DNA of 19,958 nucleotides, from positions 1-19,958 of the forward strand of contig DCGX01000006.1 in the NCBI GenBank assembly GCA_002315505.1. Reading direction: 5' to 3'. Numbering within the stretch: the stretch's first letter is position 1; every line of letters begins with the position of its first letter. The DNA comes from Ruminococcaceae bacterium UBA1767 (GTDB taxonomy: Bacteria > Bacillota > Clostridia > Oscillospirales > Acutalibacteraceae). The position numbers were made by a program, and so were the translations under genes. Positions 1-5,281 of this stretch are shown here, piece by piece. The notes beneath the pieces were generated by a model. That model had not been told where the DNA came from. It was given only the letters and a program-made list of their open reading frames with translations, and did not search any database.

Positions 1-45
1 GCAGCATCATTATGTATTACTCATGTATGATTTATTTAATAGATA

Positions 46-855
46 TTAGTGGTAAGGATAATATGTAGTATTGATTTCTACAGTGTATGTGCCCGGTTCA
101 TCATGAGGGAGATAACATGAACCTTTTGCCGGACCATTTGATTTTCCACTTAATGATATGTTGTCCCAACTTGAAATAAGATAATCGTTAGAATCATATA
201 CATCAAAGTTTAACACAATCTGCGAATGGCCATTCACAAACTTACCATCTACAAATAACTCCAAACCATCCATTTCATTATATTTTATATCTAATGATGT
301 AACTTCAAAACCATTCTCCGTTCTCTCTACAAATGTATTTGTATTTTCATCCCAAATATCATCATATGATATTTTAATTGTAAATGGCACTTTAACATTA
401 AAATTAAATGTATATGTACCATCTGGTGTTTTTACTGTTTTTGAATAATTTGAATTAGATTTAGTGGTAGCTTTGGTTGTCGCTTTAGTAGTTGCTTTTG
501 TAGTTGCCTTAGTAGTAGCTTTTGTAGTAGCCTTAGTAGTTGCTTTTGTTGTTGCTTTTGTGGCTGCCTTTGTGGTTACTTTACTTCTTGTCGTAGTGGT
601 TTTATTCGTTGTCGCTTTAGTAGTTACTTTTGTTGTTGGCTTTGCTGTAGTAGTTGTTGTAGTCGTAGTTGTGGTGGTTGTAGTTGTTGTCGGAGTCTCT
701 GTTGTTGGCTCAACGGTTGTTTCTGCAACTGCTTCTGTTACAACACTTGTCGGTTCTGTTGTTGTGATTTCTGTTTCTTTTTCCGGTCCGCAGGAACAAA
801 ATGTCAAAAGTGCCATTGTTGCCGCAAGAACTGATGCAATGATTTTTGTTTTCAT
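46..855 (-). CDS. Thr-rich repeat lipoprotein, function unknown
   Basis: A 269-residue predicted lipoprotein. The first 22 residues form a short basic and hydrophobic export signal ending in a Cys-Ser-Cys lipobox, with Cys22 the likely lipidated residue. Residues about 24-135 are an extended low-complexity stalk: a run of 15 Thr (56-70), then Lys-Ala-Thr-Thr tetrads (about 96-132). Residues about 136-269 form a compact, probably beta-rich domain with many aromatic and Asp/Asn residues, which I do not recognise. The architecture (lipid anchor, Thr/Lys wall-spanning stalk, globular head) suggests a protein displayed through the cell wall; this is inference. The start is supported by an AGAGG ribosome binding site about 9 bases upstream and a TTGACT-N17-TACAAT promoter. 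A valine-rich open frame on the other strand is the shadow of the Thr codons. It is transcribed away from the adjacent XRE regulator. Confidence 0.8.
   Translation of the reverse strand: MKTKIIASVLAATMALLTFCSCGPEKETEITTTEPTSVVTEAVAETTVEPTTETPTTTTTTTTTTTTTTTAKPTTKVTTKATTNKTTTTRSKVTTKAATKATTKATTKATTKATTKATTKATTKATTKATTKSNSNYSKTVKTPDGTYTFNFNVKVPFTIKISYDDIWDENTNTFVERTENGFEVTSLDIKYNEMDGLELFVDGKFVNGHSQIVLNFDVYDSNDYLISSWDNISLSGKSNGPAKGSCYLPHDEPGTYTVEINTTYYPYH
460..690 (-). repeat. 12-base KATT-coding tandem repeat and poly-Thr codon tract
   Basis: Within the lipoprotein gene, bases 460-570 are about nine imperfect 12-base units encoding Lys-Ala-Thr-Thr, and 646-690 encode 15 consecutive Thr. Codons differ synonymously between units (GCT/GCC/GCA for Ala, AAA/AAG for Lys), so the protein pattern is better conserved than the DNA. 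Copy number could change by slippage or recombination without shifting frame, because the unit is a multiple of three. Confidence 0.85.
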
Positions 856-891
856 AGTTCATAACCTCTTTCAAAATTATTAAGCAATTAA

Positions 892-920
892 ATTGTATGC
901 TCCTTACCACTCAAAGTCAA
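892..920 (-). promoter_or_regulatory. Sigma-A-type promoter of the Thr-rich lipoprotein gene
   Basis: On the minus strand, TTGACT (915-920) is followed after exactly 17 bases by TACAAT (892-897), about 37 bases upstream of the lipoprotein start codon. Further upstream (932-945) is a small inverted repeat, TCTAC-AAAA-GTAGA, which could be an operator; no role can be assigned. Confidence 0.7.
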
Positions 921-1036
921 TTACCTAAATGTCTACAAAAGTAGAACTTTCGTATAACTAAGTTTTATTTGTAAAAAGCAATCTTAATTTAATATGTTTT
1001 CTCAATATTAACCTATTTCAGATTAAAAGTCAATAC

Positions 1037-1054
1037 CCTGAAACAGGTTATAAT
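1037..1054 (+). promoter_or_regulatory. Promoter with overlapping palindrome upstream of the XRE gene
   Basis: A perfect TATAAT lies at 1049-1054, 24 bases before the XRE start codon. There is no good -35 hexamer at the right spacing. Instead a short palindrome, CCTG-AAA-CAGG (1037-1047), abuts the -10 box where a repressor would block polymerase. This fits autoregulation by the XRE protein, which is inferred from position only. Confidence 0.5.
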
Positions 1055-1078
1055 ATAATATGGGCAGAGGTGATGCCG

Positions 1079-1288
1079 ATGTACAAACGAATCCGTGACT
1101 TGCGTGAGGATAACGATTTAAGTCAAACCAAATTAGCCAAAATTCTCGGAATGTCGCAAACGGGTTATTCAAAATATGAGACAGGCGAGAATGATATTCC
1201 CACGGCAATTCTAATTAAGTTATCACGCTATTATAATGTCAGCATTGACTATATTCTCGGCGAGTCGAACAATCCAAATAAAAAATAA
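1079..1288 (+). CDS. Small XRE-family helix-turn-helix regulator
   Basis: A 69-residue protein consisting of one Cro/C1-type (HTH_3) DNA-binding domain. An N-terminal helix (residues about 2-13) leads into the helix-turn-helix (about 16-36, with the typical Gln-Thr-Lys-Leu-Ala and Ser-Gln-Thr-Gly-Tyr-Ser-Lys-Tyr-Glu pattern). Two more helices follow, then a Val-Ser-Ile-Asp-Tyr-Ile-Leu-Gly ending common in single-domain clostridial XRE regulators. There is no sensor or multimerisation domain. I chose ATG 1079 because AGAGGTG (1066-1072) sits at ribosome-binding distance from it; GTG 1070 and ATG 1073 would put that site inside the gene. It probably binds DNA as a dimer. The palindrome over its own promoter and the divergent lipoprotein gene are the obvious candidate targets, though neither is shown. 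Confidence 0.88.
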   Translation: MYKRIRDLREDNDLSQTKLAKILGMSQTGYSKYETGENDIPTAILIKLSRYYNVSIDYILGESNNPNKK

Positions 1289-1327
1289 CAAGATTTGCAA
1301 TTCATAAGAACGCAAATCTTGTTTTTA
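1287..1327 (+). terminator. Rho-independent terminator of the XRE gene
   Basis: A perfect 12-base-pair stem (1287-1298 with 1312-1323, AACAAGATTTGC pairing with its complement) encloses a 13-base loop and runs into a T-rich tail. The stem starts at the last two bases of the XRE stop codon. Confidence 0.85.
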
Positions 1328-1345
1328 TTTTGAACAAAATAATAA

Positions 1346-1467
1346 GGCTCCCTCTGACGAGGGAGCTGTCGAGCAAAGCGAGACTGAGGGAGAGATTTTT
1401 ATGTGCAAACTTTTCTCTCCCTCCGTCTTTGACTTCGTCAAATCCACCTCCCTCGTCAGAGGGAGGC
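1346..1467. repeat. Inverted-repeat intergenic element (type A, complete)
   Basis: Two arms, 1346-1395 and 1414-1467, are imperfect reverse complements around an 18-base centre. Each arm begins with its own hairpin, CTCCCTC-TGAC-GAGGGAG, and the inner ends match as GGGAGAGA/TCTCTCCC. The middles differ in length and sequence (GAGCAAAGCGAGAC against a GACTTCGTCAAA-type segment). The open frame across it is an artefact. The structure resembles a palindromic REP or MITE-like element; I recognise similar sequences from gut Firmicutes but cannot name a family. Confidence 0.75.
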
Positions 1468-1480
1468 AAAATAATATTGT

Positions 1481-1552
1481 ACTTCTGAGCGAAGCGAAGT
1501 ATCTCAAATACCCCCTCAGTCTGCTTCGCAGACAGCTCCCCCGTGGGGCGCC
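1481..1552. repeat. Half-copies of type B and type A intergenic elements
   Basis: Bases 1481-1511 carry a type B unit, TGAGCGAAGCGAAGTATCTC followed by AAATAC, that recurs exactly 300 bases downstream at 1786 with one mismatch. It is followed directly by 1511-1552, a reverse-oriented, diverged half of the type A element with its own hairpin, GTCTGC-TTC-GCAGAC (1519-1533). No coding potential is credible here. Confidence 0.65.
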
Positions 1553-1574
1553 TGATTAAATCTTCGCACTTTTA

Positions 1575-1705
1575 AGCTGCCCCCTTGGGTAGTGAGCGAA
1601 GCGAATGTCCGAACGGCAGTGAATGACAGTCCGGTGGACTGTCAGAGCCGCGAGGTGACCGAGCCACAGCGAGAAGGTGACATTGCAAAGCAATGACAAA
1701 AGGGA
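1575..1705. repeat. Hairpin-rich intergenic element (type C)
   Basis: The element contains two perfect stem-loops, GACAGTCC-GGT-GGACTGTC (1625-1643) and CATTGC-AAA-GCAATG (1681-1695). It also carries the GAGCGAAGCGAA core (1594-1605) that recurs in the neighbouring elements. The outer ends (CCCCCTT and AAAAGGG) are roughly complementary. The minus-strand open frame across it shows no protein-like features. Confidence 0.55.
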
Positions 1706-1725
1706 TAATTTGTGTACTGAACAAA

Positions 1726-1810
1726 CTTGAGATTCTTCGTCGCTTTGCTCCTCAGAATGACATAACAATAAAAAGCATGTCATACTGAGCGAATCGAAGT
1801 ATCTCAAATA
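1726..1810. repeat. Inverted-repeat element (type B) at the end of the nif3 operon; possible terminator
   Basis: Arms 1726-1763 and 1776-1808 are imperfect reverse complements, sharing TTGAGAT[TA]CTTCG and CTCAG[AT]ATGACAT, around a 12-base A-rich centre. The second arm ends 7 bases from the nif3 stop codon. Transcribed from the operon, it would fold into a long stem of about 30 base pairs, so it may act as a terminator or as a 3-prime mRNA-stabilising structure. That role is inference; no classical poly-U tail follows. Confidence 0.6.
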
Positions 1811-1814
1811 CTCT

Positions 1815-2549
1815 TTATGCAAATTTTATCGGATTTTTCTGTTCAAGGTCGAATACCTCAACATTTGAAAACTCATTTTTAAGAAGCTCAACAACAACAG
1901 GCACAACAAGGTTTTCGGTTTCATAATGACCTGCCGCAAATACAGAAATGCCGTTTTCGAGTGCATCGAGGAAATTATGGTGTGATGCATCACCTGTTAT
2001 AAACGCATCTATCTCCCCTGCTTCTTCGATAAGTGAACAGCCTGCACCCGTGCAGATTGCTATTTTTTTAATAGGCTTTTTGCTGTCTGTGTATCTAATT
2101 GTTGTACCGAGCACGGAAGAAATATGCTTTGCGAGGTCATCGGCAGTTGTTTCGTCAATCTCTGCATAACGAAGAATAGGATTTTCGCTCGTTGTCACGT
2201 TAAATCCGAGCAGCCTTGCGAGTGTGTCATTCGTGCCGCCTTGTGCCATATCGAGTGGTGTATGACAGCATATCGCATTCATTTCGTTTACTGCAAGCTC
2301 GTAAGCTACATTTCCCTTTATGAAGCTCTTCTGTCCCGAAAAAATAACAGGATGATGGCTTACAATCAGATTTGCTCCGCTTTTCTCAGCCTTTTCAACC
2401 GCTTCATTTGTTATATCAAGAGCAACGGCAATCTTCTTTACTTCGGCATCAAAATCGCCGACAAGCATTCCGCTGTTGTCCCAATCCTCCTGCGATTGAA
2501 AATCGGCAAAAGAGTTGATAAAATCATATACTTCTTTTACTGTAGGCAT
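1815..2549 (-). CDS. Nif3-like dinuclear metal centre protein (YbgI/YqfO family)
   Basis: A 244-residue member of the Nif3/DUF34 family, often labelled GTP cyclohydrolase I type 2. Family members form hexamers with a two-metal site in each subunit; the physiological reaction is still unsettled. The metal ligands are visible: a His65-His66-Pro motif, Asp100 in a His-Thr-Pro-Leu-Asp motif, and the C-terminal His208 and Glu212. At this length it is the short form, like E. coli YbgI, lacking the PII-like insert of B. subtilis YqfO. ATG 2549 has a GGAGG site 7-8 bases upstream. The gene overlaps the end of trmK by 13 bases, so translation is probably coupled. The trmK-nif3 pairing matches the yqfN-yqfO order known in Bacillus. 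It is the last gene of the five-gene operon. Confidence 0.92.
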   Translation of the reverse strand: MPTVKEVYDFINSFADFQSQEDWDNSGMLVGDFDAEVKKIAVALDITNEAVEKAEKSGANLIVSHHPVIFSGQKSFIKGNVAYELAVNEMNAICCHTPLDMAQGGTNDTLARLLGFNVTTSENPILRYAEIDETTADDLAKHISSVLGTTIRYTDSKKPIKKIAICTGAGCSLIEEAGEIDAFITGDASHHNFLDALENGISVFAAGHYETENLVVPVVVELLKNEFSNVEVFDLEQKNPIKFA

Positions 2550-3217
2550 AATTCCGCCTCCGTAATTATTTTCTTAAGTCTTTCTGTTTCATCATTTTCT
2601 ACACTCTGTTGAATTAATGCATCATATCTTGCCTTAAGTCGTTTGAGCTTTTTTTCAACGAAAGCCATTGATGGCTCGTCTTTCCTATCAAGGAAACTGC
2701 CGAAAATCAATTCTGCTTCGCTATGTTCACCTGTGTTTCCGCTGTATACGGCATTCATACAGATATAAACCTTATCATCCTCAAAGCAGGCTTGCTCATT
2801 CGTTATTTCATAGCCGTTTTCAAAAAGAAATTCACGCAAATTTTCACTGTGAGATTGCGGTTGCAGAACAAGATTTTTGGTGCTGTCCTTTGTCCATTCT
2901 GCCTTTGAAAGAATTTCGGCAATCAGAATGCCACCCATTCCCGCAATGACGATATCGTCAACCTCGTCAGGCTCAATATACTCAAGTCCGTCGGAAAGTC
3001 GTAGCTCAATTTTATCTTCAACTGAATTCAGCTTTACTGTGGATTCAGCGTTTTCCAACGGCCCTTTGCGCAAATCAGCCGCAATTGCGTGAGGTATTTT
3101 ATTATTCAGTATCAATATAACAGGAAGGTACGCATGGTCCGTGCCGATATCGGCAATGCGTGAACCTGTGCGTACCATTTCTGCTGCCATATTAAGTCTT
3201 GGCTTTAATTTCAACAT
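2537..3217 (-). CDS. trmK: tRNA (adenine22-N1)-methyltransferase TrmK
   Basis: A 226-residue SAM-dependent methyltransferase of the TrmK/YqfN family, which methylates N1 of A22 in the D-arm of tRNAs in the cytoplasm. The SAM-binding motif I is at residues 21-31 (Ala-Asp-Ile-Gly-Thr-Asp-His-Ala-Tyr-Leu). A second conserved block, Ile-Ala-Gly-Met-Gly-Gly, is at 91-96, followed by Leu-Gln-Pro-Gln (118-121). The last 50 residues are the Lys- and Glu-rich helical tail typical of the family. The length is normal. Its ATG shares one base with the stop codon of the upstream DUF1858 gene (TAATG) and has no clear ribosome binding site, which points to translational coupling. Confidence 0.93.
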   Translation of the reverse strand: MLKLKPRLNMAAEMVRTGSRIADIGTDHAYLPVILILNNKIPHAIAADLRKGPLENAESTVKLNSVEDKIELRLSDGLEYIEPDEVDDIVIAGMGGILIAEILSKAEWTKDSTKNLVLQPQSHSENLREFLFENGYEITNEQACFEDDKVYICMNAVYSGNTGEHSEAELIFGSFLDRKDEPSMAFVEKKLKRLKARYDALIQQSVENDETERLKKIITEAELCLQ

Positions 3218-3420
3218 TATTTGCTTGCAAGATATGCGTTGATGTCTGCTACAAGTTCATCAACGTCAACACCATGAACGGCACAAGCCATTTCAAGACT
3301 CTCTCCTCTTGCGGATGGGCAACCTAAGCAATGCATACCCATATTGAGGAAGAATTCTGCTGTTCCTCTGTCAGCATCAAGAATTTCGCCGATAAGCATA
3401 TCTTTAGTTACTTCTGTCAT
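3217..3420 (-). CDS. DUF1858 domain protein (CxxC redox-type domain)
   Basis: A 67-residue protein made entirely of a DUF1858 domain, also described as the hybrid-cluster-protein-associated redox disulfide domain. The signature Gly-Met-His-Cys31-Leu-Gly-Cys34-Pro is present, with a third Cys46 further on and the usual C-terminal helix. The CxxC pair suggests a thiol redox or metal/Fe-S role, but the biochemical function of the family is not established. ATG 3420 is the better start because GGAG lies 8 bases upstream; extension to 3456 would overlap the preceding lipoprotein gene and lose that site. It sits 16 bases after the small lipoprotein gene and abuts trmK. Confidence 0.88.
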   Translation of the reverse strand: MTEVTKDMLIGEILDADRGTAEFFLNMGMHCLGCPSARGESLEMACAVHGVDVDELVADINAYLASK

Positions 3421-3436
3421 AATAAAATCTCCAATC

Positions 3437-3817
3437 TTAGCCGCCAATAGCTTCAATCAATGTTACTTTATACACTTTAATGGTTTTCGGATTGTTCTTT
3501 GCGAGCTTTCCGTCATACGTTATTTTAACCGAATCTCCGCAATTAAACTTGTCCACATCCATTTTATTGCCTTTATCATCATAGATTTCATCATCAGAGC
3601 CTATGAATTTAAGCACCAGACCATCCTGAGAATAAAGCTCTTCATATACACCACCGAGATCCTGAACCATTACAACAATATTTCCTCTGTCGTCAAGCTT
3701 TGAGAAATTTGCCATAATTTCATATGTTTCGTCGGTTGCATGTTTTTTGCCAGATGTACAAGCCACGCATCCGAAAAGCATAGCGAGTACCATAACAACA
3801 GCAATTATTTTTTTCAT
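3437..3817 (-). CDS. Small lipoprotein, function unknown
   Basis: A 126-residue predicted lipoprotein. Residues 1-17 are a Lys-Lys start and hydrophobic stretch ending in a Leu-Phe-Gly-Cys17 lipobox; Cys20 is an alternative. The mature part of about 105 residues alternates beta-strand-like segments with Asp/Gly turns and contains a Gly-Asp-Ser-Val-Lys-Ile-Thr-Tyr-Asp-Gly strand. This is reminiscent of small OB-like beta-barrel lipoproteins such as the DUF3221/YobA type, but I cannot assign a family. Its ribosome binding site (AGAGG, 3826-3830) overlaps the stop codon of the zinc-ribbon lipoprotein gene 12 bases upstream, so the two are probably co-expressed and may work together at the membrane surface. 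Confidence 0.75.
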   Translation of the reverse strand: MKKIIAVVMVLAMLFGCVACTSGKKHATDETYEIMANFSKLDDRGNIVVMVQDLGGVYEELYSQDGLVLKFIGSDDEIYDDKGNKMDVDKFNCGDSVKITYDGKLAKNNPKTIKVYKVTLIEAIGG

Positions 3818-3829
3818 AAAAACAACCTC

Positions 3830-5161
3830 TTATCTGAATGATACGTGAAGTGTTTTGCCATCGCCTTCAAGGTAGAATTTACCGTCAACAAATGTGCTGT
3901 TATACTTCTCAAGTGAGCTGAACTCCTTAAATGAGATTTCTCGGTAGGTTGTTGTCGGAGCATTGTGCTCAACCTTGCTGACATTCTTAAGTCCGCCGAT
4001 AAATGCCTGTGCCTCTTCAGGGGTTTCGAAATAGAAAATTGCATCCTGGCGAAGATATCTGTTCTTCTCTGCATTAACTACATAAGAACCTGCGTTAAGT
4101 GTTCCCGGAGTAAAGCCTGTGAGCCACCATGTCTTATACTTGCTTCTTGTAAAGAGCTTTGTAAAATCGGAAGAATTCTGAGAAGATGTACCTCTGTATA
4201 CCTCCATGCTCATTGTGAGCTTGTCCTCATCATTTGCACAGTTATAGTATGTGTTGCCGGTTGTACCTACAGGTCTGTTATAAACACCGATTTCAGCACC
4301 AATCATAACAAAGCCATACTGACCCTTCCAGAACTGAACCATCCAGTCCTTGTTGTCATAGGTGTAGAAAACACGGATAGTATCGTAAGAAATAGCACCA
4401 ACACCAGAAGCCTTATCGTAGGTTTCTGTGTAACCGAAGTTTCTCTGCCATGCATCCTCAGCAGTAATGAAAACATCGTCCTTTGTATTGTATTTAAATC
4501 CGAAGAAACCGGAGTCAACGTTTTCACCCTTAGGACTTAATGCTGTAAGGTTACCCTCAGAATCCATGTACCATGTTACAGAATTTGCAATAGCTGAGAA
4601 GTCAGAAGCAATTTTCTTGAATGTTTCAGGGTCGCTGATTCCGTTTTTAATCTTTGTCCAGAACGAAGAATTTGCACCGGCCTTTGTTGTTGATACAGTT
4701 GTACCGCCACCATTGGTTGAACCACCGTTGTTATTTGAGCCACCGCTATATGATGAGCCGCTGTCACTGCTTGATGAACCGCCACTGTATGATGAACTGC
4801 CACCATATGATGAGCCACCGCCAAAGTATGAGCTGCCATCTGCTGAAGTTGTGTTAGGAACAGTTGCAACAACATTACCATTGTCATCAACAACCTCAAC
4901 TGTATTATTTGACTGATTCAAATCCCATCTGCTACCACAGGAATTACAGGTATAGAAACCATCAGCATCGGGACCTGCAACATCAGATGAATTACACTGC
5001 GGACAGCAAATTGAATTTGCATCTGCCACAAGAGCATTAGGGTCATTTATATTATCGGGAGTTTTGCCGACGAGATTACAGCCCGGCAATAATATTGTAG
5101 CTGTCATGGCAACCGCACTGATTGCGGCAACAGCTTTAATAATCTGCTTTTTACTTTCCAT
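3830..5161 (-). CDS. Zinc-ribbon lipoprotein with DUF4474-like domain
   Basis: A 443-residue predicted lipoprotein and first gene of the operon. In order it has: an export signal with a Leu-Pro-Gly-Cys28 lipobox; a four-cysteine zinc ribbon (Cys53-Pro-Gln-Cys56 and Cys72-Asn-Ser-Cys75-Gly); a Ser/Gly/Tyr-rich linker (about 106-160); and a domain from about 165 to 440. Part of that domain, about 219-300, matches the DUF4474 pattern as I know it (Asp-Ala-Trp-Gln-Arg at 236-240, then a Phe-Trp-Lys-Gly-Gln-Tyr-Gly stretch and Gly-Ala-Glu-Ile-Gly-Val-Tyr). The function of DUF4474 is unknown. A zinc ribbon on the outer face of the membrane is unusual, since such ribbons are mostly cytoplasmic. The start has a strong GGAGG site and an extended -10 promoter at 5203-5231. 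The C-terminal 100 residues are not recognised. Confidence 0.82.
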   Translation of the reverse strand: MESKKQIIKAVAAISAVAMTATILLPGCNLVGKTPDNINDPNALVADANSICCPQCNSSDVAGPDADGFYTCNSCGSRWDLNQSNNTVEVVDDNGNVVATVPNTTSADGSSYFGGGSSYGGSSSYSGGSSSSDSGSSYSGGSNNNGGSTNGGGTTVSTTKAGANSSFWTKIKNGISDPETFKKIASDFSAIANSVTWYMDSEGNLTALSPKGENVDSGFFGFKYNTKDDVFITAEDAWQRNFGYTETYDKASGVGAISYDTIRVFYTYDNKDWMVQFWKGQYGFVMIGAEIGVYNRPVGTTGNTYYNCANDEDKLTMSMEVYRGTSSQNSSDFTKLFTRSKYKTWWLTGFTPGTLNAGSYVVNAEKNRYLRQDAIFYFETPEEAQAFIGGLKNVSKVEHNAPTTTYREISFKEFSSLEKYNSTFVDGKFYLEGDGKTLHVSFR

Positions 5162-5202
5162 TATTTTGTCCTCCGAAGTAACAATATTTCAGTTTACAAG
5201 TT

Positions 5203-5231
5203 ATTGTACCATAACAAAAGATAAAAAGCAA
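5203..5231 (-). promoter_or_regulatory. Extended -10 promoter of the lipoprotein-trmK-nif3 operon
   Basis: On the minus strand, TGG-TACAAT (-10 at 5203-5208, with the extended TG) is preceded after 17 bases by TTGCTT (5226-5231). It lies about 40 bases upstream of the zinc-ribbon lipoprotein start. No other promoter or terminator is visible before the end of nif3, so it probably serves all five genes. Confidence 0.6.
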
Positions 5232-5241
5232 CAAATATTCA

Positions 5242-5276
5242 TAAAAAAGTGACACTCCGAAACAATCGAAGTGTCA
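5242..5276 (-). terminator. Terminator of the kinase/glycosidase operon
   Basis: On the minus strand, TGACACT (5270-5276) pairs with AGTGTCA (5250-5256), extended by weaker inner pairs, and is followed by TTTTTT (5242-5249). It begins 6 bases after the glycosidase stop codon and separates that operon from the next promoter. Confidence 0.8.
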
Positions 5277-5281
5277 TTAAC

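Noticed and set aside
460..570. Possible CRISPR or minisatellite array
   Set aside because: The units are 12 bases, contiguous and coding, with no spacers.
464..883. Plus-strand open frame encoding a valine/alanine-rich hydrophobic protein
   Set aside because: It is the antisense of the Thr/Lys/Ala codons in the lipoprotein gene. Its composition is explained by that repeat and it has no ribosome binding site.
1325..1822. Minus-strand open frames of 60 and 88 codons in the gene-free region
   Set aside because: They run through hairpins and repeat arms, have no ribosome binding sites, and their peptides (for example His-Ser-Glu-Glu-Gln-Ser-Asp-Glu-Glu) are what repeat elements give when translated.
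2124..2612. Plus-strand open frame of 162 codons opposite nif3
   Set aside because: It is antisense to a well-conserved gene, and the Cys/Ile-rich peptide has no family character.
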